Positions 7,881-15,479 of a stretch of DNA of 63,441 nt are shown piece after piece (within the stretch, counting starts at the first letter, position 1; every line of letters starts with the position of its first letter). The notes below the pieces were generated by a model. That model had not been told where the DNA came from and did no database searches. It saw only the letters and a list, made by a program, of their open reading frames with translations. Source of the DNA: Candidatus Obscuribacterales bacterium (GTDB taxonomy: Bacteria > Cyanobacteriota > Vampirovibrionia > Obscuribacterales > Obscuribacteraceae). Location: the NCBI GenBank assembly GCA_021732025.1, contig JAKFVU010000042.1, forward strand, positions 1-63,441, written 5' to 3'. A program made the position numbers and the translations under genes.

Positions 7881-9372
7881 ATTCACTCCACTCTGATTCA
7901 AATAGATGCACGAGCGATTGATTATTGAGCTTATTGATTGAAGTAACCGTTGGTAGCATGTCGGGTGCAAAGCAAAGCATTTGCGCAACTGTATTACTAT
8001 TGACGAAGCGAAGACCAGCTGGATAATTTTGTGGCTGCGCTGGCTTGTAGGGTGACAACGAAGCTAGAACATAGCCCCAATCGCCAAAGGCTGGCACGTA
8101 GGCGTGATAGGGAGTGGTGTGAAAGCCGACTGAGGCGAGAGTTTTATCAACACACCAGAAAGAATTCTTAGCGTAAAAGGGGGAAGTGCTCTGCACCACC
8201 ACCATGCCATCAGGCTTCAAGACTTTTTTTAGAGCGCGATAAAAGGTATCGCTATATAGTTTTCCTAGCGAATAGTTGCTTGGATCGGGAAAGTCAATGA
8301 CAGCAAAGTCAAACTTTTGTGGTGTGGTGCGCAGCCAGACAAAGGCATCGTCGATTATGACTTTGACTTTTTCGTTGTTCAAAGAATTTTGATTGAGGCG
8401 AGTTAATACCTCTTGGCTCTTAAATAAGTCAGTCATGGCTTTGTCTAAATCAACAAGGGTGATTGAGCGTACTGACGGATATTTGAGAATTTCGCGAACG
8501 GCTAGACCGTCGCCTCCGCCTAATACAAGAATGTCTTGCGGCTGGTTAAGACTGGCCATGGCCGGGTGAATCAGTGCTTCATGGTAGCGGTATTCATCGC
8601 GCGAACTAAACTGCAAATTGCCGTTGAGAAAGAGCCGCAAATCTTTACTGCTGCCAGTGAGCACTATGCGCTGGTAAGGCGTTGTTGTTGAGTAAATAAC
8701 TGAATCTTGATAGGTTGCCGCTTCGGCAAAACCCATTAATCTGTCAGAGAAGGCAAACCCCGAAACCAATACAATGATCAAGGCAATGGCCGTAGATCTA
8801 AGTGTATTGCGCCAGGGTAGCTCTTCTTTGAATAAGTGAATTGTCCAGAGCGCTACACCAAGGTTAAAGAGGCCGAACAAAAAAGAGGTACGCATCAAGC
8901 CTAGATAAGGCACAAGCAAAAGTGGAAAAAGCAGTGAGGCTAAGAGAGCGCCGACATAGTCGAATGTAAAAATCTGTGAGACTAAGTCTTTGAAAACGAG
9001 ACGCTGCTGGAGAATGCGCATTAGAAGCGGTATTTCGAGGCCTACAAGAATGCCGATAATTGACACCAGGCTGTAAAGCAAAATGCGGAAATTATCAATA
9101 TGGTTGAACATCAGAAAGAGCAAAGTGGCTGAGGCGCCGCCAATTAGACCTATCAATAGCTCAACTTGTACGAAAGTGAGTGCAATATTTTTCTCTATGT
9201 ACTTTGAGAGAAATGAACCAACACCCATCGAAAATAGGTACACGCCAATAACTGTTGAGAATTGGGTGATCGAGTCTCCTAGAAGGTAGCTGGCAATAGT
9301 TCCGGCAATCAGTTCGTAGACTAAACCGCAAGTCGATATGACAAAGACGGTGATGAGCAGGGCGTAAGTCAA
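7864..9372 (-). CDS. Membrane-anchored spermidine-synthase-like protein
   Basis: The N-terminal 200 or so residues hold about seven membrane helices. The C-terminal half is a class I methyltransferase-fold domain of the spermidine/spermine synthase family, with LVLGGGDGLAVREIL and ITLVDLDKAMTDLF at the nucleotide pocket. The usual catalytic D-S-[ST]-D-P block reads VIDFPDPSNYS, as in the membrane-fused branch. Aminopropyl transfer is the family reaction, but the acceptor is unknown. The open frame extends to 9480 inside the DUF350 gene. TTG at 9372 is the likely start because it leaves five bases after DUF350 and begins directly before the first helix. Its ribosome binding site is weak, so the start is uncertain. 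Confidence 0.85.
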   Translation of the reverse strand: MTYALLITVFVISTCGLVYELIAGTIASYLLGDSITQFSTVIGVYLFSMGVGSFLSKYIEKNIALTFVQVELLIGLIGGASATLLFLMFNHIDNFRILLYSLVSIIGILVGLEIPLLMRILQQRLVFKDLVSQIFTFDYVGALLASLLFPLLLVPYLGLMRTSFLFGLFNLGVALWTIHLFKEELPWRNTLRSTAIALIIVLVSGFAFSDRLMGFAEAATYQDSVIYSTTTPYQRIVLTGSSKDLRLFLNGNLQFSSRDEYRYHEALIHPAMASLNQPQDILVLGGGDGLAVREILKYPSVRSITLVDLDKAMTDLFKSQEVLTRLNQNSLNNEKVKVIIDDAFVWLRTTPQKFDFAVIDFPDPSNYSLGKLYSDTFYRALKKVLKPDGMVVVQSTSPFYAKNSFWCVDKTLASVGFHTTPYHAYVPAFGDWGYVLASLSPYKPAQPQNYPAGLRFVNSNTVAQMLCFAPDMLPTVTSINKLNNQSLVHLFESEWSEYVDAH

Positions 9373-9377
9373 GGTGA

Positions 9378-9596
9378 CTACCCGTGAATCGCAGCGGCGA
9401 TTATATTGCCCACAGCAATCATCATGGCCGCAAGTGTGATCGCCAACGGTAGATTTTTCTCGACAACTATGTCTTTCCACATATCGCCCGGAGTGAGCAT
9501 GTCAAAGACTTTTGTTGAAAGGCATAATATGGCGATGCCTAATGATGAATACACCACAGCTGCTAGAACATACTTAACGGTTAGAACTTGTTCCAC
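9378..9596 (-). CDS. DUF350 small membrane protein
   Basis: A 72-residue protein with two hydrophobic helices, at about residues 8-30 and 48-70. The segment between them is polar (KVFDMLTPGDMWKDIVVEKN). This matches the DUF350 family (YjfL type), including the LxPxDxW turn and the alanine-rich second helix with a central GN. Family members are usually found as one or two helical pairs in membranes and occur beside spermidine-synthase-like and DUF4178 genes. Biochemical function is not known to me. A ribosome binding site (GAGAAGAAAG) precedes the ATG. The 18-base gap to the upstream small gene fits one transcript. Confidence 0.9.
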   Translation of the reverse strand: MEQVLTVKYVLAAVVYSSLGIAILCLSTKVFDMLTPGDMWKDIVVEKNLPLAITLAAMMIAVGNIIAAAIHG

Positions 9597-9614
9597 TTTC
9601 TTCTCCTCAATTTC

Positions 9615-9755
9615 TTACTTGTGATAATGACTGCCAGGACCTGTTGGACGTGCTCCACTAATGGCCCATGGGTCGATAATTTTCCAGCCTCTTAAGCCGG
9701 CATATACGAAGAGGGCGCAAAGAAGCACGCCAGTAACAAGATAGAATCGCGCCAA
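9615..9755 (-). CDS. 46-residue single-helix membrane protein
   Basis: A short gene in the gap between DUF4178 and DUF350. It starts with TTG preceded by a perfect GGAGG six to ten bases upstream. It encodes one hydrophobic helix (FYLVTGVLLCALFVYAGL), then a polar tail ending ARPTGPGSHYHK. The Gly-Pro-Gly and His-Tyr-His-Lys ending looks like a conserved tail rather than random sequence. The ribosome binding site lies just two bases beyond the stop of the upstream DUF4178 gene, consistent with an operon. Function is unknown. A partner or assembly peptide for DUF350 or the membrane spermidine-synthase-like protein is a guess from position. Confidence 0.75.
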   Translation of the reverse strand: MARFYLVTGVLLCALFVYAGLRGWKIIDPWAISGARPTGPGSHYHK

Positions 9756-9767
9756 TTTAATCCTCCT

Positions 9768-11165
9768 TTAATAACTTTCGGAATAACTCTCGGCGCTTGG
9801 GTAGGGACTATAGTCACTATTTGACCAGCGAGCAGCCTCGACGCTTTGCATGGCAACAAAGGAATAAAGTGGTACCACGAATAAGGCACTCAAAATCCAC
9901 CAGTAATTGTCATATATCGGATAACCGCGTCCTACAGTTACTGAGAACTGCTGCGCGTTAGATTGGCGGAAGTCACCACTTTCGGTGTCAATATTAAGGT
10001 AGTAATTGCCCGGCGGCACGGACGAAACTCCAAGCTGGGCCGTGTCACTGCCTTCGGACCAAGAGCCGTCGCTATCAGTGCCAAAGTAGTACTCAACTGA
10101 CTTTTCAAAGGGATAGGTGGTGCCATCGGCGTCATTTACCAGTTCACCCGAAACGTAAAACCAACTGTTGCTTACGGGTGCTCTTAGAGTTATGACAGCA
10201 TTGGTGGTGTCGTCTTTCATGGCGAACACTGGTGTTGTGATGTCGGCTTTCTTATTGTTTGGGCTAAACGTACCGTCGTATTGAAGCACAGTTTGTTGTG
10301 GTGCCTTGGCCGTAAAATAGAATTGTGCACAGGTGAGGAAGATACAGAAAATGGCGCAGAGAGCGCCAATTTGACTGAGTTCTTTTAATTCGGTCGGAGG
10401 TCGAGTGGCCGGCACTCCACTCTGAAAAGGAAATCGATCTGCTACCTTGAACGCTTTATGGATTTCTTTGGCGTCCATATATTCCGCCAAACTCCAGACG
10501 ATTTCAAAACCGTCTTTTTCGGCTGAAAGCATCATAGGCGGATCGATATAGTCAGCCGCCAGTACCGATGAGCCTACTACAACCCGCCAGTAGAATTCGC
10601 CCAAAACATACTTTACTGCGGCGGTGCCGTAGTTATAAATCTGATAGCTTTTGCCGTCCAGCTTAGCTACTACACCCTTTGAAGGAACCTGGGTGAAAGT
10701 TTTAGCCTCAGGTTTGCGCTTAATTGTGGTGACGAAGTTCCAATAGCCTTTATCTTCCACCAACCAGCGGTAACCATAGTACGGATTGAATAACAAATAC
10801 TCAGACCAGAAGTAATGGCTGCCAGTTTCCTCGCGCACGAGAAAGCCTATCACTTCCCACTCTTTTCCCTTTAACTTACCTCTAGAACCGAGGGGAATAT
10901 CTGGCTTAAACAGTGATGTTTTGCCAACATAAGTTGAGAGTATTCGATAAGCTTCACTGGTGACATCTATTGTCGAATTGCAGCTTTTGCAGACCACAGA
11001 CATGCTTGCGCCAGGATAATTTATTGTGACCGAGGCACCACAAGCTGTGCAGGCGAACATCTTGGCCAAAGGCTTAGCCGGCTTTGGTTCTTTCTTAGGA
11101 ACGTCGTTATTACTAGCTTCGTTATTACTAGCTTCGTTATTACCAGCTTCATCTTTACCAGCCAT
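9768..11165 (-). CDS. DUF4178 protein with zinc ribbon and two membrane helices
   Basis: Four cysteines (C39, C42, C59, C62) form an N-terminal zinc ribbon behind a charged, repeat-containing tail (NNEAS units). A DUF4178 domain follows at about 80-225, recognisable by the LGSRGKLKGKEWEVIGFLVR strand pair and the WSEYLLFNPYYGYRWL block. Two hydrophobic helices, near 270 and 435, flank an extracytoplasmic-looking beta region of about 150 residues. So the protein probably spans the membrane with the ribbon inside. The ATG overlaps the upstream DUF4178 gene by 11 bases. It is the larger of two DUF4178 paralogues in the operon. The family has no established biochemical function that I know of. 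Confidence 0.88.
   Translation of the reverse strand: MAGKDEAGNNEASNNEASNNDVPKKEPKPAKPLAKMFACTACGASVTINYPGASMSVVCKSCNSTIDVTSEAYRILSTYVGKTSLFKPDIPLGSRGKLKGKEWEVIGFLVREETGSHYFWSEYLLFNPYYGYRWLVEDKGYWNFVTTIKRKPEAKTFTQVPSKGVVAKLDGKSYQIYNYGTAAVKYVLGEFYWRVVVGSSVLAADYIDPPMMLSAEKDGFEIVWSLAEYMDAKEIHKAFKVADRFPFQSGVPATRPPTELKELSQIGALCAIFCIFLTCAQFYFTAKAPQQTVLQYDGTFSPNNKKADITTPVFAMKDDTTNAVITLRAPVSNSWFYVSGELVNDADGTTYPFEKSVEYYFGTDSDGSWSEGSDTAQLGVSSVPPGNYYLNIDTESGDFRQSNAQQFSVTVGRGYPIYDNYWWILSALFVVPLYSFVAMQSVEAARWSNSDYSPYPSAESYSESY
11106..11150 (-). repeat. 15-bp x3 coding repeat in the DUF4178 N-terminus
   Basis: Three 15-bp units with one mismatch encode NNEAS/GNNEAS-like pentapeptides in the disordered N-terminal tail, ahead of the zinc ribbon. 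The repeat is in frame. Confidence 0.9.
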
Positions 11166-11781
11166 CTATCGGCCTCAAGTTTTTGAATTGCAGATCGTCA
11201 AAGTCGACATATGATCCAAGGAATACACGGTTCTCTTTTTCGGCTATTTCGATAGTGGCCATTTCGTCTTCAAAACCTGATAGGTCAATGCTTTCAGACT
11301 TGCGACCTTGGAGGGCGTTAAAGGGTAATTCGCCTTCGCTGAACAGACATTTTACTTTGCGAACATCGTCTACTTCATAGATGCCGTACCTACCAAAATC
11401 AACTGCTTTACCTGGATGAAAGCTGCCTACCGGTGGCACCATATCAAAACAAGGGAAGCACACGGCATAGAAGCCTTGTGCTTCCGCTAGCCAACCGATT
11501 TTCTCATCGGCGAAATAGGTAAACCATTCATTCCAGTAGCCGTCGTCGTAGCCAAGTTTCATGCGCCCGACTACTTCGAATTTTTGGCCCTTATACATAC
11601 CAGTGGTGCCAATTTGAATTGGAGTTAAATCATCGACAAGTTCAGCCACTTCGCCGATTTTATCGAGATCCATTCCTTGCCGCACCAAGCTAGCTTTGCA
11701 GTACGAACAAACTGCAAAAACCGATACTTTCGATTGAAAGTTGACGTTTGCCCCACAGGAAGGACAACTCAGTGTAAGCAT
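11155..11781 (-). CDS. DUF4178 protein with N-terminal zinc ribbon, soluble
   Basis: A 208-residue protein. C6, C9, C25 and C28 form a zinc ribbon (CPSCGANV and CSYCKASL). The DUF4178 domain covers about 55-200, with IGTTGMYKGQKFEVVGRMKL and a WNEWFTYFADEKIGWLAEAQG block equivalent to the one in its larger neighbour. There is no signal peptide or membrane helix. It abuts the SPFH gene with no gap and overlaps the next DUF4178 gene, so the three are translated together. A cytoplasmic partner of the membrane DUF4178 protein is the natural inference. Confidence 0.9.
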   Translation of the reverse strand: MLTLSCPSCGANVNFQSKVSVFAVCSYCKASLVRQGMDLDKIGEVAELVDDLTPIQIGTTGMYKGQKFEVVGRMKLGYDDGYWNEWFTYFADEKIGWLAEAQGFYAVCFPCFDMVPPVGSFHPGKAVDFGRYGIYEVDDVRKVKCLFSEGELPFNALQGRKSESIDLSGFEDEMATIEIAEKENRVFLGSYVDFDDLQFKNLRPIDGW

Positions 11782-12774
11782 TTAGGAAATACTCTTGAGT
11801 AGCTCTGCCTTTTTAGCGTCGAATTCTTCCTGGGTCAAAACACCTTTACTGACTAGACCATGCAATTTTTCCAATTTTGCATAGACATCTTCTTCACTAG
11901 CCCCTTGACCGACGCCTTGTCCTAGTCCACCCAGAGCTTGGCCCATGGTCTGACCAATCACAGCCCCCATACCCAGACCAACACCGGCACCAGCTAAGCC
12001 ACCAGGATTATTGGCAGCGGCGGAAATACTGTCAGCCGCCTGGAAATTGGCATACTTTTTCAAGTCGCCCACTAGGTTCATTTGAGATTGTTTGTCGAGG
12101 TATTCTTGCAACTCTTCTGGCAGAGTAACGCTTTGCACCAAGAAGGTGTTGAGTTTAAGGCCATACTGCAAGAAAGGTAGATCTAGTTCAGATTTCAGCT
12201 GTTCTGAAAACTTGTGTTGATTGGCGGCCATATCGAGGAAGGCCGTGTCTGCTTGACCAAGCTTGGTGGCGATGTGAGTGAGGATCATCGAGCGAAGCTG
12301 ACCGTCTAGTTCGCTAGTGGTATAGACCTGTCTTGTACCGCTGATTTTTTGATGGAATGTATTGGGCTCTTCAATTTGATATGAGAAAGTACCAAACGCG
12401 CGCAGGCGAATGACGCCAAATTCTTTATCGCGAATGGCTATGGGTGTTTGCGTGCCCCAGCGTTGGTCAATTTGTTCGCGGGTTGAGAAGAAATAAACTT
12501 CCGACTTGAAAGGAGACTTGAAGCCTTTATCCCAGTTCATGAGAGTGGTGAGAATCGGTAAATTCTGAGTGTTCAAAGTATAGCGACCGGGACCGAAATG
12601 GTCGGCGACATTGCCTTCGTTGACAAACAGGGCCATTTGCGAATCGCGCACGGTTAACTGAGCGCCGCTTTGAATTTCTTTGTCGAGAGTAGGAAAACGA
12701 TAGGAGAGTACACCATCGCTTTCTTCTGTCCATTCAATAACTTCGATAAATTGCTTTTTGAAAATGTCTAACAT
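11782..12774 (-). CDS. SPFH-domain protein with C-terminal SHOCT motif (YdjI/virion-core-like)
   Basis: A 330-residue protein. The SPFH-like domain spans about 20-260 and includes VRDSQMALFVNEGNVADHFG, GRYTLNTQNLPILTTLMNW and YFFSTREQIDQRWGTQTPI, as in the family once labelled lumpy skin disease virus core-like. A glycine-rich hinge follows. A SHOCT oligomerisation motif closes the protein (LEKLHGLVSKGVLTQEEFDA). SPFH proteins form membrane-associated scaffolds. The open frame continues 21 codons upstream, but ATG at 12774 has an AGGCAGGA ribosome binding site. A consensus-like promoter at 12809-12837 would place the longer start upstream of the transcript. It is the first gene of the eight-gene operon. 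Confidence 0.9.
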   Translation of the reverse strand: MLDIFKKQFIEVIEWTEESDGVLSYRFPTLDKEIQSGAQLTVRDSQMALFVNEGNVADHFGPGRYTLNTQNLPILTTLMNWDKGFKSPFKSEVYFFSTREQIDQRWGTQTPIAIRDKEFGVIRLRAFGTFSYQIEEPNTFHQKISGTRQVYTTSELDGQLRSMILTHIATKLGQADTAFLDMAANQHKFSEQLKSELDLPFLQYGLKLNTFLVQSVTLPEELQEYLDKQSQMNLVGDLKKYANFQAADSISAAANNPGGLAGAGVGLGMGAVIGQTMGQALGGLGQGVGQGASEEDVYAKLEKLHGLVSKGVLTQEEFDAKKAELLKSIS

Positions 12775-12808
12775 TGAATCCTGCCTGGTGCATTGAGGGA
12801 AGGAATAA

Positions 12809-12837
12809 ATTAAGGGATACCTGGCTATCGCTGTCAA
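12809..12837 (-). promoter_or_regulatory. Putative sigma-70 promoter of the SPFH/DUF4178/DUF350 operon
   Basis: On the minus strand a perfect -35 box, TTGACA (12837-12832), is followed after 17 bases by CTTAAT (12814-12809; four of six matches to TATAAT). Transcription would start near 12802, about 28 bases before the ATG at 12774. Confidence 0.5.
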
Positions 12838-12968
12838 TTATCGCTAGCAACAGTCTCTAGAATCTTCGACTACCGCTATGTTACATGGTCCAATGCTCTA
12901 CATAAGTTGAAAAGTACAAATTAGTTTAGGATTCCAAGCTGCTAGTCACCCGACTTTCAGTAGAAGGG

Positions 12969-15467
12969 CTAGACCATAGCTAAGGCCCACTGGAAGTAAG
13001 CCAGGCTATCGCGCACTGACCAATCGGGTCTTCCTGCTCCGTGCCCCTCGCTCCACTTGATATTGAGGAGAACGTCTAATCCTTGCTGCTGGCAAGCGGC
13101 AGCAAACTTGTATGAATGCCAGGGTACAACCCTGTTGTCGCCGTCTGAAGCGTTTATTAAAAGGTGGGGAAAGTCTTTTGCCTTAATTTTCAACTTTGCT
13201 ACCTGGTGATATGGTGAATAGGCCAAAAGGGCCTTGAATTCTTTGGCATTTTCTACCGAGCCATATTCGCTTTGCCAGGCCCAGCCAAGGCCATGACCGG
13301 CAAATTTGAGCATGTCATAAAGCCCGTTGTCGGCTATTGCTGCGCCGAAGAGGTCTGGCCTTTGGGTAATCACCGCGCCGACAGTTAGGCCGCCGTTGCT
13401 GGCTCCGCTAATGCCAATTTTTTTTGCTTTCGATATTCTATTTTCAATCAACCACTCAGCACTAGATATGGTGTCATCATAGGTGCGCTGTTTGTTTTCT
13501 TTGGTGGCAGATAAGTGCCAGTTGGCGCCTAGCTCATCACCACCGCGTAAGTAGGGCTGTGCCCAGATGCCTCCCATGGCCAACCAGGTTGCTATTTGAT
13601 ACGAAAAATGAGGCAGAGTGGCAATGCTAAATCCACCATAAACTGACAAGGTTGTGGCATTGTTGCCGTCGAATTTGGTGCCCTTGAGGTAGGCAATATT
13701 CATTGGTACCATAACGCCGTCTTTGCTTTTCACCTGCACCATTTTCTGAACCACCCTCTTAGCCATAGAATATGTAGGCTCATAGAGCAAACTGGTTTTA
13801 CCATCAGACAAATCGTGGCGATATATGGTCTTCGGTATGGCAAAATTTTCTAAACTGAAGAAGATATTGCTATCTTTGAAATTAGTCGTAAAGCCACTGA
13901 TAGTTCCTTCAAATGGTAAGTTGATTGGAGTAAGCTCTTTACCGTTTAGGTCAAATTGTATCAGTCTGGCTTTTCCCTCACCGTCTAAAACTGAGGCAAC
14001 AAGACGGTCTTGCAATAAGCGTACGTCTAGTATTGTCTTGTCGCTTTCTTTGATTACTTCTTCAACTGCTTTTACTTTGAGGCGACGATAGTCAAATGTT
14101 AGGGCGAGCACTCGACCTCGTGCTGCGCAATGATCGGTTTTGATATAGATTTTTCCCCGAGTTTCTCCCAGCGCCGTGTAGTATCCAATTTTGCGCGGAA
14201 AGAGCGGGCACATTTTGCCTGTGGCCAGAGACTTTATGAGAAAGCGGTTATGTAACTTGCCGCCAGGCCATTCTGATATCAGAACGTATTTATTGTCAGC
14301 TAAGGTGTAAAGATCAACCCAGTCTACTTTGCTAGTGCTGTGAATAATTTTGTCTTTGGTCTGCTTGTCACCGAGGCGGTGATAGTAAATTGGCGAACCT
14401 CTTGTATAGGTTGGTTCTTTGGCGGCAGTTTTACTCTTGGCTTTAGGCTCATTACTGCTTTTTACCGGGCGGCGGTAGTACAAACCGCGCTTTTTGGGGT
14501 GAAAGCGAATTGAGCCGGCCGGTACATCTTCGATTATGTCGGGCAGATCTTTGCCGGTGGTGAGATCGCATACTCGCCAAGTTTCAAAGTCAGAACCGTT
14601 CTTCGATAGACCATAGGCTAGTAAATCGCCGCTTCTATTTACTCTATATCCACTCAACCAAGAGTGACTATCGCACACCTTTTTTGCGGCAAAGACGATC
14701 TTCGCTTTGCTCGTCAGTCTGTTCTTAGAGCTGCTGGCCGCTGCTCTTTTTACGGTGGTGAAGCCTGCTCTATCTTTGCTGGTAAAGAAATAAAAGTCAC
14801 CGCATCTAAATGGCAATTTGTGCAATTGCGCAAAGGCCGCTTGATAAAACTCTTTTGGTTTTTTGTAACCCACTAGAATTGGCAAAAGCTTTATACGCGC
14901 GAACATTGCTTGTTGCTCTAGCCAGATTTTGGTGGCCTCGCTTCTGAGTTCTAAAGTCGAGAATCGGTCGAGAATGCGCCGACCACCCATTACATAATTC
15001 AATTTTTTTGCTTGTGGGGCTGGTTGTTTTAATACGGCAGAAAACTTGCGTTGCATTTTGCTGGCCATTTTTTTTACGGCATTTCTTTGTGAGTCGGTTT
15101 TGACCCAATTTGACATATCGGTCAAGCCGTTCACGATGTATTGCAGCAAGTCGATGAAAACTTCTTGGTCGGCTTTTAAATGATCTATTGCTTTGTCAAA
15201 GTAGCGAAAAGAAAGAGCATACTTGCCTGGCCAACGAGCGGCGTTGGCAGCACCAGCATAGAGGGCACAGAGGCGATTGCTGCGGTCGACATAACCTTTC
15301 TCAAGCTTTCGTGCACCTTTTAAATATTCGTTGCACGACTGGCTGTAATTTTTTGCTCGCAGTTCTTTGTCTGCTTTTCTGCGAGTTTCCAAATAGATAG
15401 CACTGGCTTCTATCTCCCGTTCACTTCTGTTGCTTTTGTTCAAAATGCTTTTGCTTTTGCTGGCCAT
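12969..15467 (-). CDS. Prolyl-oligopeptidase family serine peptidase
   Basis: An S9-family peptidase of 832 residues. The C-terminal alpha/beta hydrolase domain contains all three catalytic residues: S690 in GISGASNGG, D777 in SDGDNRVVP and H809 in SEGHGAG. The middle third looks like the beta-propeller that gates substrate entry. The first 210 or so residues are helical and TPR-like (KADKELRAKNYSQSCNEYL), an addition not usual for this family. There is no signal peptide, so it is probably cytoplasmic. The family cleaves short peptides after proline; the exact specificity is not readable here. It lies 12 bases after the kinase gene stop-to-start junction and may share its transcript. Confidence 0.88.
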   Translation of the reverse strand: MASKSKSILNKSNRSEREIEASAIYLETRRKADKELRAKNYSQSCNEYLKGARKLEKGYVDRSNRLCALYAGAANAARWPGKYALSFRYFDKAIDHLKADQEVFIDLLQYIVNGLTDMSNWVKTDSQRNAVKKMASKMQRKFSAVLKQPAPQAKKLNYVMGGRRILDRFSTLELRSEATKIWLEQQAMFARIKLLPILVGYKKPKEFYQAAFAQLHKLPFRCGDFYFFTSKDRAGFTTVKRAAASSSKNRLTSKAKIVFAAKKVCDSHSWLSGYRVNRSGDLLAYGLSKNGSDFETWRVCDLTTGKDLPDIIEDVPAGSIRFHPKKRGLYYRRPVKSSNEPKAKSKTAAKEPTYTRGSPIYYHRLGDKQTKDKIIHSTSKVDWVDLYTLADNKYVLISEWPGGKLHNRFLIKSLATGKMCPLFPRKIGYYTALGETRGKIYIKTDHCAARGRVLALTFDYRRLKVKAVEEVIKESDKTILDVRLLQDRLVASVLDGEGKARLIQFDLNGKELTPINLPFEGTISGFTTNFKDSNIFFSLENFAIPKTIYRHDLSDGKTSLLYEPTYSMAKRVVQKMVQVKSKDGVMVPMNIAYLKGTKFDGNNATTLSVYGGFSIATLPHFSYQIATWLAMGGIWAQPYLRGGDELGANWHLSATKENKQRTYDDTISSAEWLIENRISKAKKIGISGASNGGLTVGAVITQRPDLFGAAIADNGLYDMLKFAGHGLGWAWQSEYGSVENAKEFKALLAYSPYHQVAKLKIKAKDFPHLLINASDGDNRVVPWHSYKFAAACQQQGLDVLLNIKWSEGHGAGRPDWSVRDSLAYFQWALAMV

Positions 15468-15479
15468 AAAATCATTGAG

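Noticed and set aside
5020..12774. Phage-defence island
   Set aside because: Although SPFH and DUF proteins can occur in defence loci, there is no nuclease, NTPase effector, integrase or toxin; the content fits a membrane/polyamine-type function better.
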